64,000 bases of DNA from Bacteroidales bacterium. Lineage in GTDB: Bacteria; Bacteroidota; Bacteroidia; Bacteroidales; UBA3824. A program made the position numbers and the translations under genes. Shown here one piece after another: positions 34,352-43,442 of the stretch (positions within the stretch are counted from its first letter, which is position 1; each line of letters begins with the position of its first letter). The DNA lies in NCBI GenBank assembly GCA_017417315.1, contig JAFPZK010000053.1, positions 62,001 through 126,000 on the forward strand, in the 5' to 3' direction. The notes beneath the pieces were generated by a model that made no database searches, was not told where the DNA came from, and worked only from the letters and a program-made list of their open reading frames with translations.

Positions 34352-34390
34352 GAAAGGAGCAAATTTCCTGTCAAGGAAACCGCCCCTTTC
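34352..34390 (-). terminator. Terminator of the porin-glnB-amt operon
   Basis: Minus strand GAAAGGGGCGGTTTCC folds with GGAAATTTGCTCCTTTC and is followed by a T-run. It lies about 30 bp after the amt stop. Confidence 0.85.
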
Positions 34391-34420
34391 TTCTATCCAT
34401 GTCTGCTATACAAAAAAATC

Positions 34421-35665
34421 TTAGTTGTAACAAGCCTCGCCGTGTTCGTAAACGTCAAGACCTTCTTCTTCGATTCTGCGTTCAACTCTAAGACCGTGAG
34501 TTTTCTTAATCAAAACAAACACGCCCAAACCGATAACGAATGCAAACGCTGCAACCACAACCGCTCCGAGTGTCTGAACGCCGAGCGAAGTTTCAACGCC
34601 GTTGATTGACGAATCACAGAAAACAGCCGTCAAAATAGTACCGATTAAACCGCCTACTCCGTGAACCGAAACTGCACCGACGGGGTCGTCAATATGGCAT
34701 TTTTTGTCAAGAAACGAAACCGAAAAACACATCAAAACCGAAGCTATAATTCCGATTAACGCAGCCGCCCAAACGGGAACGCAGTCGCAACCCGCCGTTA
34801 TACCGACCAAACCTGCCAAAATACCGTTGCAAACCATTGACAATGACGGTTTTCCGTCAATAAGCCAAGTATAAATCAAAGCCGCTAAACCGCCCGTTGC
34901 CGCTGCCATATTCGTCGTTACGAAAACATGGGACATACTCGTTGCGTTGTCATAACCTGTTGCAGCAACCGTTGAACAAGGGTTGAAACCGAACCAGCCC
35001 ACCCACAAGCAGAAAACGCCTAATGCACAGAGTGTTAAATTGTGTCCGGGGATTGCTTTTGACTTACCGTTTTTGTCATATTTTCCGACCCTCGGTCCTA
35101 AAACCATTGCACCCGCCAAAGCCAAAACGCCGCCGCAAAGGTGAACAACAGTCGAACCGGCAAAATCGTGGAATCCCATTTCTGAAAGCCAGCCGCCGCC
35201 CCAAGACCAGTGTCCTTCTATCGGGTAGATTATCAACGAAATAACTATCGAATAAACAAAGTACATTGAGAATTTGGTTCTTTCAGCCATTGCGCCTGAA
35301 ACGATTGTCGCAGCCGTTGCACAGAAAACCGTCTGAAAAATAAACGTTGCTTCTGCCGGAACGTTTGAGTCAGAACCGATAAAGAAGAATCCGTCCCAAC
35401 CGATAAAAGCGTTGCCAGCACCGTACATTATCGAAAAGCCCGCAATCCAGTACAAAACCGAACCGCACATAAAGTCGCAAAAATTCTTCATTAAAATGTT
35501 TGCGGTGTTTTTTGCGCGTGTCAAACCCGCCTCAACAAGTGCGAATCCGGGCTGCATCCAAAACACCAACATCGCGCCCAACAACACCCAAAGTGTGTCC
35601 AAACCGTTAACAAAATCTTTTGCCTCCTCAACTACGGGAGGTATATCTAATAAAATGCCTGCCAT
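34421..35665 (-). CDS. amtB: Ammonium transporter
   Basis: 414 residues with about 11 membrane helices. Family signatures include FWMQPGFALVEAGLTRAKN near residue 40, the HWSWGGGWL and GFHDFAGSTVVH region, and AVSVHGVGGLIGT later with the pore histidines. It takes up ammonium across the inner membrane under low nitrogen. It lies downstream of the P-II gene (61 bp), the usual pairing in which P-II plugs the channel. Confidence 0.97.
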   Translation of the reverse strand: MAGILLDIPPVVEEAKDFVNGLDTLWVLLGAMLVFWMQPGFALVEAGLTRAKNTANILMKNFCDFMCGSVLYWIAGFSIMYGAGNAFIGWDGFFFIGSDSNVPAEATFIFQTVFCATAATIVSGAMAERTKFSMYFVYSIVISLIIYPIEGHWSWGGGWLSEMGFHDFAGSTVVHLCGGVLALAGAMVLGPRVGKYDKNGKSKAIPGHNLTLCALGVFCLWVGWFGFNPCSTVAATGYDNATSMSHVFVTTNMAAATGGLAALIYTWLIDGKPSLSMVCNGILAGLVGITAGCDCVPVWAAALIGIIASVLMCFSVSFLDKKCHIDDPVGAVSVHGVGGLIGTILTAVFCDSSINGVETSLGVQTLGAVVVAAFAFVIGLGVFVLIKKTHGLRVERRIEEEGLDVYEHGEACYN

Positions 35666-35726
35666 GATTGTTCTATTTTTTAATTTGTTAGTTATGAATT
35701 GTCAATTGTCAACTGTCAATTGCCAA

Positions 35727-36074
35727 TTACTTCTTGTCTCTCAAAACTGTGTCGCCGTGTTCGCCGGTACGTATTGACCAACAGTCGATTACGTCACTCA
35801 AAAATATACGTCCGTCGCCGATTTGACCCGTATTAGCGGTTTTAAGGATTACGTTGATTGTATTTTCAACACACACTTCGCGGCAAATAATCGTAATTGC
35901 CACACGTTCTATCATGTCGGTATTATAAACGACACCACGGTAAATTCTTTCCTGTCTTGACTGTCCGATACCATGAACGTCATGATATTCAAACCAGTCG
36001 ATGTCCGAGTTCAACAAAGCTTCTTTGACCTCGTCGAATTTCGTTTTTCTGATAATTGCTTCGATTCTTTTCAT
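35727..36074 (-). CDS. glnB: Nitrogen regulatory protein P-II
   Basis: 115 residues. It begins MKRIEAIIRKTKFDEVKEAL, has a T-loop region with YRGVVY whose second tyrosine is the usual uridylylation position, and ends with the TGEHGDTVL C-loop. It senses 2-oxoglutarate and ATP/ADP and, given its position, most likely controls the Amt channel; GlnK-type is therefore an equally good name. Confidence 0.94.
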   Translation of the reverse strand: MKRIEAIIRKTKFDEVKEALLNSDIDWFEYHDVHGIGQSRQERIYRGVVYNTDMIERVAITIICREVCVENTINVILKTANTGQIGDGRIFLSDVIDCWSIRTGEHGDTVLRDKK

Positions 36075-36163
36075 AACCTTTAAGAATTTTACTTATTGAC
36101 TATACGTGTATCACGTATTTAACTATTTTTAATTTAGACTTTACATTATAAAGTAAAAAAATA

Positions 36164-36901
36164 TCAAAATCCAAAACTAACACCGCCAACAAAATATGAC
36201 TGTCCGTGATATTCCGTTCCCGTTGGATTGAAGATAATTGCGGCCGAGGGTGTAACGGTGCAGAAGTTTTTCAGATTGTAAGTTTTAGAGATTTCCGCCT
36301 TTAATTCAGCGAAATTAAAGCCGTCATTTTTTGTGTACATCAATTCGGCGTCTTTGTTTTCGATTGCTGCGCCGACGGTGAATGCAAGGTCAAGACCATT
36401 ACTCAAAGACGGAGCGTAACAAATCTCGATGTAAGACGAATGAGCCTGATCGCCGTTGATTTTTTTGTTTGCGCCTGCAAGCATCATATTAAAAGATACA
36501 GAAAGCGGCACGTCAGTTAATTCAGCAAAATCATAACCCAAACCGAGTTCGAGGTAATGATAATCTTTGTAAGGACCAAAATACTCAAATTTGTCTTGTG
36601 TCCAGCAGTAATCGTAAACCGAAACAAACGCGCCGCTAATTGAATACGCTGCATAGAGGTCAAACTCCGTGTAATCGTCTTTGCCGACAGCGGAAATTGC
36701 TTCAACGCCTGCGCTGAAACCACCAGCCGAAAAATCCACCGAGCCGGAAGAATTAAGTCCGCATACCAAACCGCCTCTCCAAACTGCATTTGACGAAACT
36801 CCGAGGCTGAATGTCAGCGGACTTGCCTCTGCTTCTTCTTCCTGAGCGTTAACGCCCGTCGCAATCATTAAGATTGCCGTTAAAATACCAAGTTTTTTCA
36901 T
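36164..36901 (-). CDS. Porin-like outer-membrane protein (TorF-like)
   Basis: 245 residues with a signal peptide (MKKLGILTAILMIATGVNAQ), then alternating amphipathic strands and a final aromatic residue (VGGVSFGF), as in small outer-membrane beta barrels. It resembles the TorF-family putative porins found beside ammonium transporters in Bacteroidetes. As the first gene of the operon with P-II and Amt it is probably an outer-membrane entry route for a nitrogen source. The start is supported by the signal peptide and the upstream promoter. Confidence 0.8.
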   Translation of the reverse strand: MKKLGILTAILMIATGVNAQEEEAEASPLTFSLGVSSNAVWRGGLVCGLNSSGSVDFSAGGFSAGVEAISAVGKDDYTEFDLYAAYSISGAFVSVYDYCWTQDKFEYFGPYKDYHYLELGLGYDFAELTDVPLSVSFNMMLAGANKKINGDQAHSSYIEICYAPSLSNGLDLAFTVGAAIENKDAELMYTKNDGFNFAELKAEISKTYNLKNFCTVTPSAAIIFNPTGTEYHGQSYFVGGVSFGF

Positions 36902-36938
36902 ATCCCTTTTACTTTTTTAGTTAATTAATTTTATGTTG

Positions 36939-37062
36939 CAAAGATATTTTGCAGCCCAAAACTATGCAATACCGATTGTTCGTAATAGGAAATAAAATTT
37001 TATACGTGATTTTACGGAAAGAGGTTACGAAAAAACCGAAGAAGGATTACGGGAAATACGGA
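36939..37062 (-). promoter_or_regulatory. Nitrogen-type promoter and operator of porin-glnB-amt
   Basis: Minus strand -7 TATCTTTG at 36946-36939, a 20-bp spacer, and TTG at 36969-36967 in the conserved element 36965-37016. The distal TACGGGAAATACGGA is at 37048-37062. It is divergent from the promoter at 37069-37100. Confidence 0.85.
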
Positions 37063-37068
37063 AAAAAT

Positions 37069-37100
37069 TTTGCAAATTAGAGCGGTTGTTATTAAATTTG
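37069..37100 (+). promoter_or_regulatory. Promoter of the hydrolase-nucleotidase gene
   Basis: TTTG at 37069-37072, a 20-bp spacer and TAAATTTG at 37093-37100, 25 bp before the ATG. Confidence 0.75.
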
Positions 37101-37125
37101 CTCCATAAAAAAACGGTAGAAAATA

Positions 37126-38211
37126 ATGGAAAACCAAAACTATTTGCAATATCCCGAAATGATGTCGGGAAAAAAAATTTTGTATGTTCACGGCTTTGCT
37201 TCTTCGGGGGCAAGCGGAACGGTTAAAAGTCTTAGAATTTTGTTGCCTAATGCCGAAATTATTGCTCCCGATTTACCTATAAGTCCTTTAAAGTCAATGG
37301 AATTGTTGCATAAAATCTGTGATGAACAAAAGCCGGATTTGATAATCGGAACTTCGATGGGCGGGTTTTATGCCGAACAGTTGTACGGTTTTTACCGCAT
37401 ACTTGTTAACCCTGCCTTTCAGATGGGCGAAACCTTAAAAACTCTTCACGGTATGGGAAAACAAAAATGGCTCAATCCCCGTCAGGACGGCGAAACGGAG
37501 TTTTGGGTCAATCAGGACATTGTTGACGAGTTTAAGCAGGTGATGAAAAACAGTTTTTCAAACATTACCGTTGACGAACACCGAAACCTTGTTTACGGAC
37601 TTTTCGGCGACAAAGACCCGCTCGTCCACACTTACGATATGTTTGCCGGAAAATATATGAATGCGATAACTTTTGACGGAGAACATCGTCTTAATGATAA
37701 GATTTTACAAAATTCGGTTATTCCCGTGATTCATTGGATTGACGACAAACTTAATGACCGTCAGCGGCAAATTCTTTATATTGACTTGGACGATACGTTG
37801 GCAGACTTTCATAACGGAGTTCATAAATGCTCTGAGGCAGAACTGAAACAATACGAAGGTCATATTTGGGATATTCCGGGATATTTTTCAAGGTTAGAGC
37901 CTATGCCGAGTGCGGTAAAGGCTTTTAAAACTTTATCCTTGAAATACGACACGTATATTCTTTCGAGTGCGCCTTTCGGTAATCCGACTGCGTGGTCTGA
38001 CAAGTTGCAGTGGGTGAAAAAATGGTTAGGCGTTCCCTCGTTCCGCCGTTTGATTTTAACACATCACAAAAACTTGAATTACGGTGATTTTTTGATTGAC
38101 GACCGTATTTATAACGGTGCGAAAGAATTTATGGGCGGGTTCTTACAATTCGGACAAGACCCGTACAAGACTTGGGACGATATTTTGGAATTTTTTGAGC
38201 ATATCGGATAG
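37126..38211 (+). CDS. Fusion of YqiA-type alpha/beta hydrolase and 5'(3')-deoxyribonucleotidase-like HAD domain
   Basis: 361 residues. The N-terminal part (about 15-205) is a small alpha/beta hydrolase of the YqiA/UPF0227 type with LYVHGFASSGAS, the nucleophile elbow GTSMGG (Ser77) and a late FDGEHRL histidine. The C-terminal part (about 216-361) is a HAD phosphatase with DLDDTLADF (Asp220, Asp222) and, later, FLIDDR, most like NT5C-type nucleotidases. The two domains are normally separate proteins. The substrate is unknown. It has its own promoter and terminator. Confidence 0.78.
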   Translation: MENQNYLQYPEMMSGKKILYVHGFASSGASGTVKSLRILLPNAEIIAPDLPISPLKSMELLHKICDEQKPDLIIGTSMGGFYAEQLYGFYRILVNPAFQMGETLKTLHGMGKQKWLNPRQDGETEFWVNQDIVDEFKQVMKNSFSNITVDEHRNLVYGLFGDKDPLVHTYDMFAGKYMNAITFDGEHRLNDKILQNSVIPVIHWIDDKLNDRQRQILYIDLDDTLADFHNGVHKCSEAELKQYEGHIWDIPGYFSRLEPMPSAVKAFKTLSLKYDTYILSSAPFGNPTAWSDKLQWVKKWLGVPSFRRLILTHHKNLNYGDFLIDDRIYNGAKEFMGGFLQFGQDPYKTWDDILEFFEHIG

Positions 38212-38231
38212 GTATTGTTTTAATTTTTATC

Positions 38232-38266
38232 AAAAAACGGGAAAATTATTTTTTTTCCCGTTTTTT
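38232..38266 (+). terminator. Rho-independent terminator
   Basis: AAAAAACGGGAAAA pairs with TTTTCCCGTTTTTT, ending in a T-run; it is 20 bp after the fusion gene. Confidence 0.9.
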
Positions 38267-38271
38267 CTTTA

Positions 38272-38279
38272 TACCTTTG
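38272..38279 (+). promoter_or_regulatory. -7 box before carboxynorspermidine synthase
   Basis: TACCTTTG directly after the preceding terminator; the -33 would fall in its T-run. The leader is about 80 nt. Confidence 0.45.
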
Positions 38280-38367
38280 TTGCCTTAAATGTTTAAGGGG
38301 TGTTTTATAAACTTGTTTTTACCCTTAGACCTGTTTGTTTAATCTTTCTAATCACAAAACTAAAAAA

Positions 38368-39627
38368 ATGAGTAAAGTATTAGTTATCGGTTGCGGAGGC
38401 GTGGCAAGCGTAGCAATCGCAAAAATTTGTCAAAACGACAAAGTCTTTTCTGAAATGTGCATCGCAAGCCGCACAGTGTCAAAATGCGAGGCTATGAAAG
38501 AAAAATGGCAGCCAAAAACATCAACAAAAATTTCAACGGTTCAAATCGACGCTAACTCAAAAGAACAGGTAGTAGCCTTGATTAAGGATTTTCGTCCGGA
38601 CGTTTTGTTGCATGTTGGTATGCCGTATCACAACATCGTCTTAATGCAGGCGTGCGCTGAAAACAATGTGCATTACATCGACACAGCCGCCTACGAACCC
38701 GAAGACACTAACGAACCCGTTTGGAGAAAAGGTTACGAAAAACGCTGCAAAGAAAAAGGGTTCGTGGCTTATTTCGACTATGCCGAACAATGGTCGTACT
38801 TTGAAAAGTTCAAAAATGCGGGCGTTACGGCTCTCCTCGGAGGCGGTTTCGACCCCGGAGTAACTAACGTTTTTGTCGCTTACGCAAAAAAACATTTCTT
38901 CGATACGATAGAATATGTTGACATTCTTGACTGTAACGGCGGCGATCACGGTTATCCGTTTGCTACTAATTTCAACACCGAAATTAATCTCAGGGAAGTA
39001 TCTTCTCCCGCCGATTATTACGAAAACGGTAAATGGGTAGGCGTTCCGGCAATGTCAATCAAACGCGAATACGATTTTCCTGAAATTGGTAAAAAAGATA
39101 TGTATCTTCTTCACCATGAGGAAATTGAATCGCTCACTAAGAATTTCCCCGAAATCAAAAGAATGAGGTTTTACATGACTTTCGGTAAAAGTTACTTAAC
39201 TCACATGAAATGTCTTGAAAACGTCGGACTTTTGAACTCGACACCCGTTAAATTCGGCGACCATAAAATTATTCCGATTCAGTTTTTGAAATCGTTAATG
39301 CCCGACCCGTCAACTTTGGGCGAAAGAACGGTCGGAAAAACAAATATCGGCTGTATTTTCACAGGTTATAAAGACGGCAAAAAGAAGCACATTTATATTT
39401 ATAATGTTTGCGACCATCAGGAGTCTTTCAAAGAAGTCGGCTCTCAGGCAATCAGTTATACGACCGGCGTTCCGGCGATGATTTCAGCCGCACTTTTGGC
39501 AACGGGACAATGGAAAAAAGCGGGCGTTTATAACCTCGAAGAGTTTGACCCCGATCCGTTTATGGAGATGCTTAACGAGTACGGTTTGCCGTGGAAAGTT
39601 GAAGAAAACCCCGTTTTAGTGGAATAA
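38368..39627 (+). CDS. Carboxynorspermidine/carboxyspermidine synthase (saccharopine dehydrogenase family)
   Basis: 419 residues from ATG 38368 (MSKVLVIGCGGVASVAIAK, a Rossmann start); the frame extends 11 codons upstream without support. It has YIDTAAYEPED and ALLGGGFDPGVTNVF, as in this family. It reductively joins aspartate semialdehyde to putrescine or diaminopropane. The decarboxylase follows 6 bp later, so together they make spermidine or norspermidine by the alternative pathway common in gut anaerobes. Confidence 0.9.
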   Translation: MSKVLVIGCGGVASVAIAKICQNDKVFSEMCIASRTVSKCEAMKEKWQPKTSTKISTVQIDANSKEQVVALIKDFRPDVLLHVGMPYHNIVLMQACAENNVHYIDTAAYEPEDTNEPVWRKGYEKRCKEKGFVAYFDYAEQWSYFEKFKNAGVTALLGGGFDPGVTNVFVAYAKKHFFDTIEYVDILDCNGGDHGYPFATNFNTEINLREVSSPADYYENGKWVGVPAMSIKREYDFPEIGKKDMYLLHHEEIESLTKNFPEIKRMRFYMTFGKSYLTHMKCLENVGLLNSTPVKFGDHKIIPIQFLKSLMPDPSTLGERTVGKTNIGCIFTGYKDGKKKHIYIYNVCDHQESFKEVGSQAISYTTGVPAMISAALLATGQWKKAGVYNLEEFDPDPFMEMLNEYGLPWKVEENPVLVE

Positions 39628-39633
39628 AAAAAT

Positions 39634-40782
39634 ATGAAACCGCATTTTATTTCTACGGATATAATAGAAGTATTAAAAAGTCTGCCTACGCCGTCTTTCG
39701 TGATTGACGAAGGCAGACTTTTATCCAATTTAAAAACTTTAAATAACATAGAAAAACTCTCTGACGTTAAGATACTTCTTGCGCAGAAATGTTTTTCTAC
39801 GTTTCGTCTTTACCCTTTAATCGCAAAATATCTTTCGGGGACGGTTGCAAGCGGAATTTTTGAGGCACGTTTGGCGCATGAAGAAATGCCGGGAAAAGAA
39901 AATCACGTTTTTGCGCCGGCTTTCAAGGCGGAAGATGTTGAAGAACTCGATAAAATTTGCGGTCATATCGTTTTTAATTCTTGGAATCAGTTTAATCTTC
40001 ATTCTGACAAATGCAAAAACGCAAGTCTTGGCATAAGAATAAACCCTGAGTTCAGCACGCAAGACCATGCGATTTACGACCCGTGTTCTTTCGGTTCGCG
40101 GCTCGGAATCAGAATTTCGGATATGCCGGAAAAGTTGCCGGAAAAGATAGAAGGTTTTCATTTTCATACGCTTTGCGAACAGGGCTTTGAAGACTTGGAA
40201 AAGACGTTCTGCGAAGTTGAAAAAAAGTTCGGAAAATATTTTCATCGTTTAAAATGGCTGAACCTCGGCGGCGGACATTACATTACGCATGAAGATTACA
40301 ACGTTGACGGTCTTATAAAACTGTTGAAATACATAAAAGAAAAGTACGGTTTGCAAACTTTTTTGGAACCCGGCGAAGGCGTGGTTTTGAATTGCGGTTA
40401 TTTGGTTTCAACGGTTATGGACAAAGTGAAAAACGGTATTGAAATTTTGATTCTTGACGCAAGTGCGGCTTGTCATTGCCCTGACGTTATTGAAATGCCG
40501 TTTTTGCCGCCTATTTTTGAAACTCTCGAAAACGGAGGATATAAATACCGTTTGTCGTCGATGACGTGTTTAGCGGGTGATGTTTTCGGCGATTACGACT
40601 TTTTAACCGAGAAAAACATCGGCGACAAAGTGATTTTCGAGGATATGGCGTTATACACGATGGTCAAAACCAATACTTTTAACGGTATGCCTTTGCCGGA
40701 GATTTTTTTACTTCATCAAGACAACAACGTAGAAAGTATAAAAAAATTCGGTTATGAGGATTTTAAAAATAGGTTAGGGTAG
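39634..40782 (+). CDS. nspC: Carboxynorspermidine decarboxylase
   Basis: 382 residues, PLP fold-type III like DapDC and ornithine decarboxylases. The PLP lysine is in ILLAQKCFST (about residue 50), HFHTLCEQGFEDLE binds phosphate and substrate, and WLNLGGGHYITHEDY and EPGEGVVLNCGYLV complete the barrel. SACHCPDVIEMPF contains the active-site Cys of the partner subunit. It is co-transcribed with the synthase. Confidence 0.92.
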   Translation: MKPHFISTDIIEVLKSLPTPSFVIDEGRLLSNLKTLNNIEKLSDVKILLAQKCFSTFRLYPLIAKYLSGTVASGIFEARLAHEEMPGKENHVFAPAFKAEDVEELDKICGHIVFNSWNQFNLHSDKCKNASLGIRINPEFSTQDHAIYDPCSFGSRLGIRISDMPEKLPEKIEGFHFHTLCEQGFEDLEKTFCEVEKKFGKYFHRLKWLNLGGGHYITHEDYNVDGLIKLLKYIKEKYGLQTFLEPGEGVVLNCGYLVSTVMDKVKNGIEILILDASAACHCPDVIEMPFLPPIFETLENGGYKYRLSSMTCLAGDVFGDYDFLTEKNIGDKVIFEDMALYTMVKTNTFNGMPLPEIFLLHQDNNVESIKKFGYEDFKNRLG

Positions 40783-40798
40783 AAGCACCCAAAAAAAG

Positions 40799-40829
40799 TT
40801 GTGATAAGAGCAAAAGTTTTTTAACTTTG
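40799..40829 (+). promoter_or_regulatory. Promoter of aroB
   Basis: TTG at 40799-40801, a 20-bp spacer and TAACTTTG at 40822-40829, 24 bp before the ATG at 40854. Confidence 0.7.
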
Positions 40830-40853
40830 CGGCATAAAAAATGTTTTAAAAAA

Positions 40854-41909
40854 ATGACTTTACCCGAAAACGTAGTCTGCACTTTAAACGCTGACGAAGA
40901 ATTAAAAAAAATTACGGAAAATTTCGCCGGAAAGATTTTTGTCTTAACCGATGAAAATACTGTAAAATATTGTTTAGATAAACTGCCGTCATTAAAAGAA
41001 AATCAGGCTGTTATAATAACAATAAAAAGTGGTGAACAGCATAAAAATATTTCCTCGCTCCAAGAAATTTGGACAAAGATGGGCGAAAACCACGGCGATA
41101 GAAAAAGTCTTTTCGTTAATCTCGGCGGCGGCGTTATAGGCGATATGGGCGGACTTGCGGCTTCGCTTTTTAAACGCGGAATCAAGTTCATAAATATTCC
41201 TACGACGCTTTTGTCGCAAGTAGATGCTTCTTGCGGCGGAAAACTTGCCGTGGATTTCAACGGTTTGAAAAACGAAATCGGACTTTTTAGAAATCCTGAC
41301 AAGGTGATTATCAGCACGGAATTTCTTAAAACTCTTGATACCAATCAGTTGAAGTCAGGAATGGCAGAAATGATAAAACATGCTTTGCTGTATAACGAGG
41401 ACTATTTTGACAAACTTTGCGAATTTGACCCGTTAAAACCTGATTTTGAACTTCTCAGCCGCTTGATTGAAACCTCGGTTATGATAAAAAACGAATTTGT
41501 CTCAAAAGATCCTACCGAAAAAGGAATCAGAAAAATGCTTAACCTCGGTCATACAATCGGTCATGCTATTGAAAGTTATTCGTTTGAGACTTCCAACCCT
41601 TTGCTTCACGGAGAAGCGGTTGCGGCGGGCTTGATTGCCGAACTCTTTTTGAGCAACAATTATTTGGAATTTTCGCACAAAAAACTTATGAAAGTTACAA
41701 GATTAATCGGTTCTTTGTTCAATCCGTTTTTATTTAAGTTTGACAAGTACGAAAAACTTTATTCTTTGATGACTTTCGATAAGAAAAATTCTGACGGAAA
41801 CATAAATTTTTCTCTTGTCAAGGATTTCGGTGAATACAAAATCGACTGTCATTGCAAAAAAGAAGATGTTTTTGAAGCGTTATCGTTTTACAACCAAATT
41901 AGTATTTAA
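40854..41909 (+). CDS. aroB: 3-dehydroquinate synthase
   Basis: 351 residues from ATG 40854; the earlier in-frame start lies on the -7 box. It is the second shikimate-pathway enzyme (DAHP to dehydroquinate), NAD- and metal-dependent. It shows GGGVIGDMGGLAAS, PTTLLSQVDASCGGK, the metal ligands in GMAEMIKHALL, LNLGHTIGHAIE and LLHGEAVAAG. Confidence 0.95.
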   Translation: MTLPENVVCTLNADEELKKITENFAGKIFVLTDENTVKYCLDKLPSLKENQAVIITIKSGEQHKNISSLQEIWTKMGENHGDRKSLFVNLGGGVIGDMGGLAASLFKRGIKFINIPTTLLSQVDASCGGKLAVDFNGLKNEIGLFRNPDKVIISTEFLKTLDTNQLKSGMAEMIKHALLYNEDYFDKLCEFDPLKPDFELLSRLIETSVMIKNEFVSKDPTEKGIRKMLNLGHTIGHAIESYSFETSNPLLHGEAVAAGLIAELFLSNNYLEFSHKKLMKVTRLIGSLFNPFLFKFDKYEKLYSLMTFDKKNSDGNINFSLVKDFGEYKIDCHCKKEDVFEALSFYNQISI

Positions 41910-41914
41910 AGAAA

Positions 41915-42388
41915 ATGTTTATAGATAATACCGTAAGTATGTCAAAATGGATGTTTGCCGAAATTTTGACGTTAGTTTTAGGAATTGCATTTGTTGTTTA
42001 TTCAAGTTTTAATCCGGGACAGTTTGCTTTGATTGCCGGTATAGTGTGTTTTGTGGCGTTTGTTTTCTTGCTTTACATTTGTCCGTCATACTTTTATTTC
42101 AATGACGAAATCGCCGGCAAGGATATGATAGAAATACGCAGCACGCAAGCGTTTCCGTTTTTCAGAAAGTACCGTCAGCACGGAATTTTGAAAAAAACCG
42201 TTAAGAGTTATTCTATAACAAAAAGTTTTTTCGGGTTGCAGAAATTTTTGTCAATAACGATAAAAGGTGTTGACCCGTCAACAAAAAAAACTGTTGAAAA
42301 AACTATCGAAAAATTAAACGTTTCGATTCTTAAACAGCAGAAAATTCAGGAGTTAGAAAAAACTTTGCAAAAATATATTCGGCATTAA
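41915..42388 (+). CDS. Small membrane protein of unknown function
   Basis: 157 residues. Two membrane helices at about 14-31 and 36-56 (VLGIAFVVYSSF, GIVCFVAFVFLLYI) are followed by a basic cytoplasmic tail with a predicted helical end. It starts 5 bp after aroB and so is probably co-transcribed. I do not recognise the family. Confidence 0.7.
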   Translation: MFIDNTVSMSKWMFAEILTLVLGIAFVVYSSFNPGQFALIAGIVCFVAFVFLLYICPSYFYFNDEIAGKDMIEIRSTQAFPFFRKYRQHGILKKTVKSYSITKSFFGLQKFLSITIKGVDPSTKKTVEKTIEKLNVSILKQQKIQELEKTLQKYIRH

Positions 42389-42428
42389 TTTTGTATGTTC
42401 CGCTCTTAAAACTAATACTTGAAACAAA

Positions 42429-43442
42429 ATGAAAAACTTAATTTTAACTACGGCAATTTTTTTTGCGGCTTGTTGTGCCGCGTTTTCGCAAAAAGTTTAT
42501 ACTTCCGTTTCAGATGCTTTAAAGAATCCTTCTTCTGTTACGGTCTTGGATTTGAGCGGACAAGGGTTGACGGGTATCGCCTCAGAGGTGAGCCGTTTGA
42601 CTAATTTGGAGGTAATTTATTTACAGGACAACAATCTTAAAACTCTGCCGGAAGAGATTTGTTCTATCAGCAGTCTTCAAATGATATATGCTGACGGCAA
42701 TAATATTGCGACGATACCTGCAAAAATTACGGACTTGAAACGGTTGAAAGTCTTGTCCTTAGGCAATAATCATTTGACGGAATTTCCTACTTCTGTTACG
42801 GAGTTGAGCAACTTAGAAAGTCTTAATTTAGCCGCAAATCTCATACCTAATGTAGATGGTAAAATAAGTGGTCTTAACAAGTTGATTGAATTGGATTTAT
42901 CTTACAATAAAATTACTGTTTTGCCTAATCAGTTAGGAAAACTTTCTTCTTTGGAAGTTTTATCGCTTGCGGGTAACAAAATTTCTACGACAGAAAGTCT
43001 TGCCGGATTAAAAAAGATTTCGATTCTTTATTTAGACGAATGTCCGTTGAAAAAAATAGAACCCGTTGTTTTATCGCTTGTGTCTTTGAAAAAACTTTCG
43101 ATGTCAAAATGCGGTATTTCGGAAATTCCGGCGGGGATTACAAAATTGACACATCTTACGCATTTGTTACTCAGCGAAAACAATATTTCCAAATTGCCTA
43201 ATCCGTTGTTTTCGGTAACAAGTTTAGTAGAACTTAATGTTGCCTCTAATGCTATAACCGTACTTCCCGAAGGTATCGGCAATCTTACCTCTCTTTATGA
43301 TTTAAACCTTTGTAACAACCGTATAGACGAGATTCCTATCGTTGTGGAAAAGAAAATGTCAGTGTTGCATTACATAGGTCTTTCAGGTACGGGAGTTCAG
43401 ATGTTTAACTCTGCGGCTAACGGCGACAAGATTGCTTATTAG
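42429..43442 (+). CDS. Secreted leucine-rich-repeat protein
   Basis: 337 residues with a signal peptide (MKNLILTTAIFFAACCAAFSQ) and about a dozen LRRs of 22-23 residues (pattern LxxLxxLxLxxNxLxxLP) from about 40 to 325. It probably mediates protein-protein contacts at the cell surface or periplasm; no catalytic domain and no sorting domain is seen. Its stop overlaps that of the convergent VTT gene. Confidence 0.85.
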   Translation: MKNLILTTAIFFAACCAAFSQKVYTSVSDALKNPSSVTVLDLSGQGLTGIASEVSRLTNLEVIYLQDNNLKTLPEEICSISSLQMIYADGNNIATIPAKITDLKRLKVLSLGNNHLTEFPTSVTELSNLESLNLAANLIPNVDGKISGLNKLIELDLSYNKITVLPNQLGKLSSLEVLSLAGNKISTTESLAGLKKISILYLDECPLKKIEPVVLSLVSLKKLSMSKCGISEIPAGITKLTHLTHLLLSENNISKLPNPLFSVTSLVELNVASNAITVLPEGIGNLTSLYDLNLCNNRIDEIPIVVEKKMSVLHYIGLSGTGVQMFNSAANGDKIAY

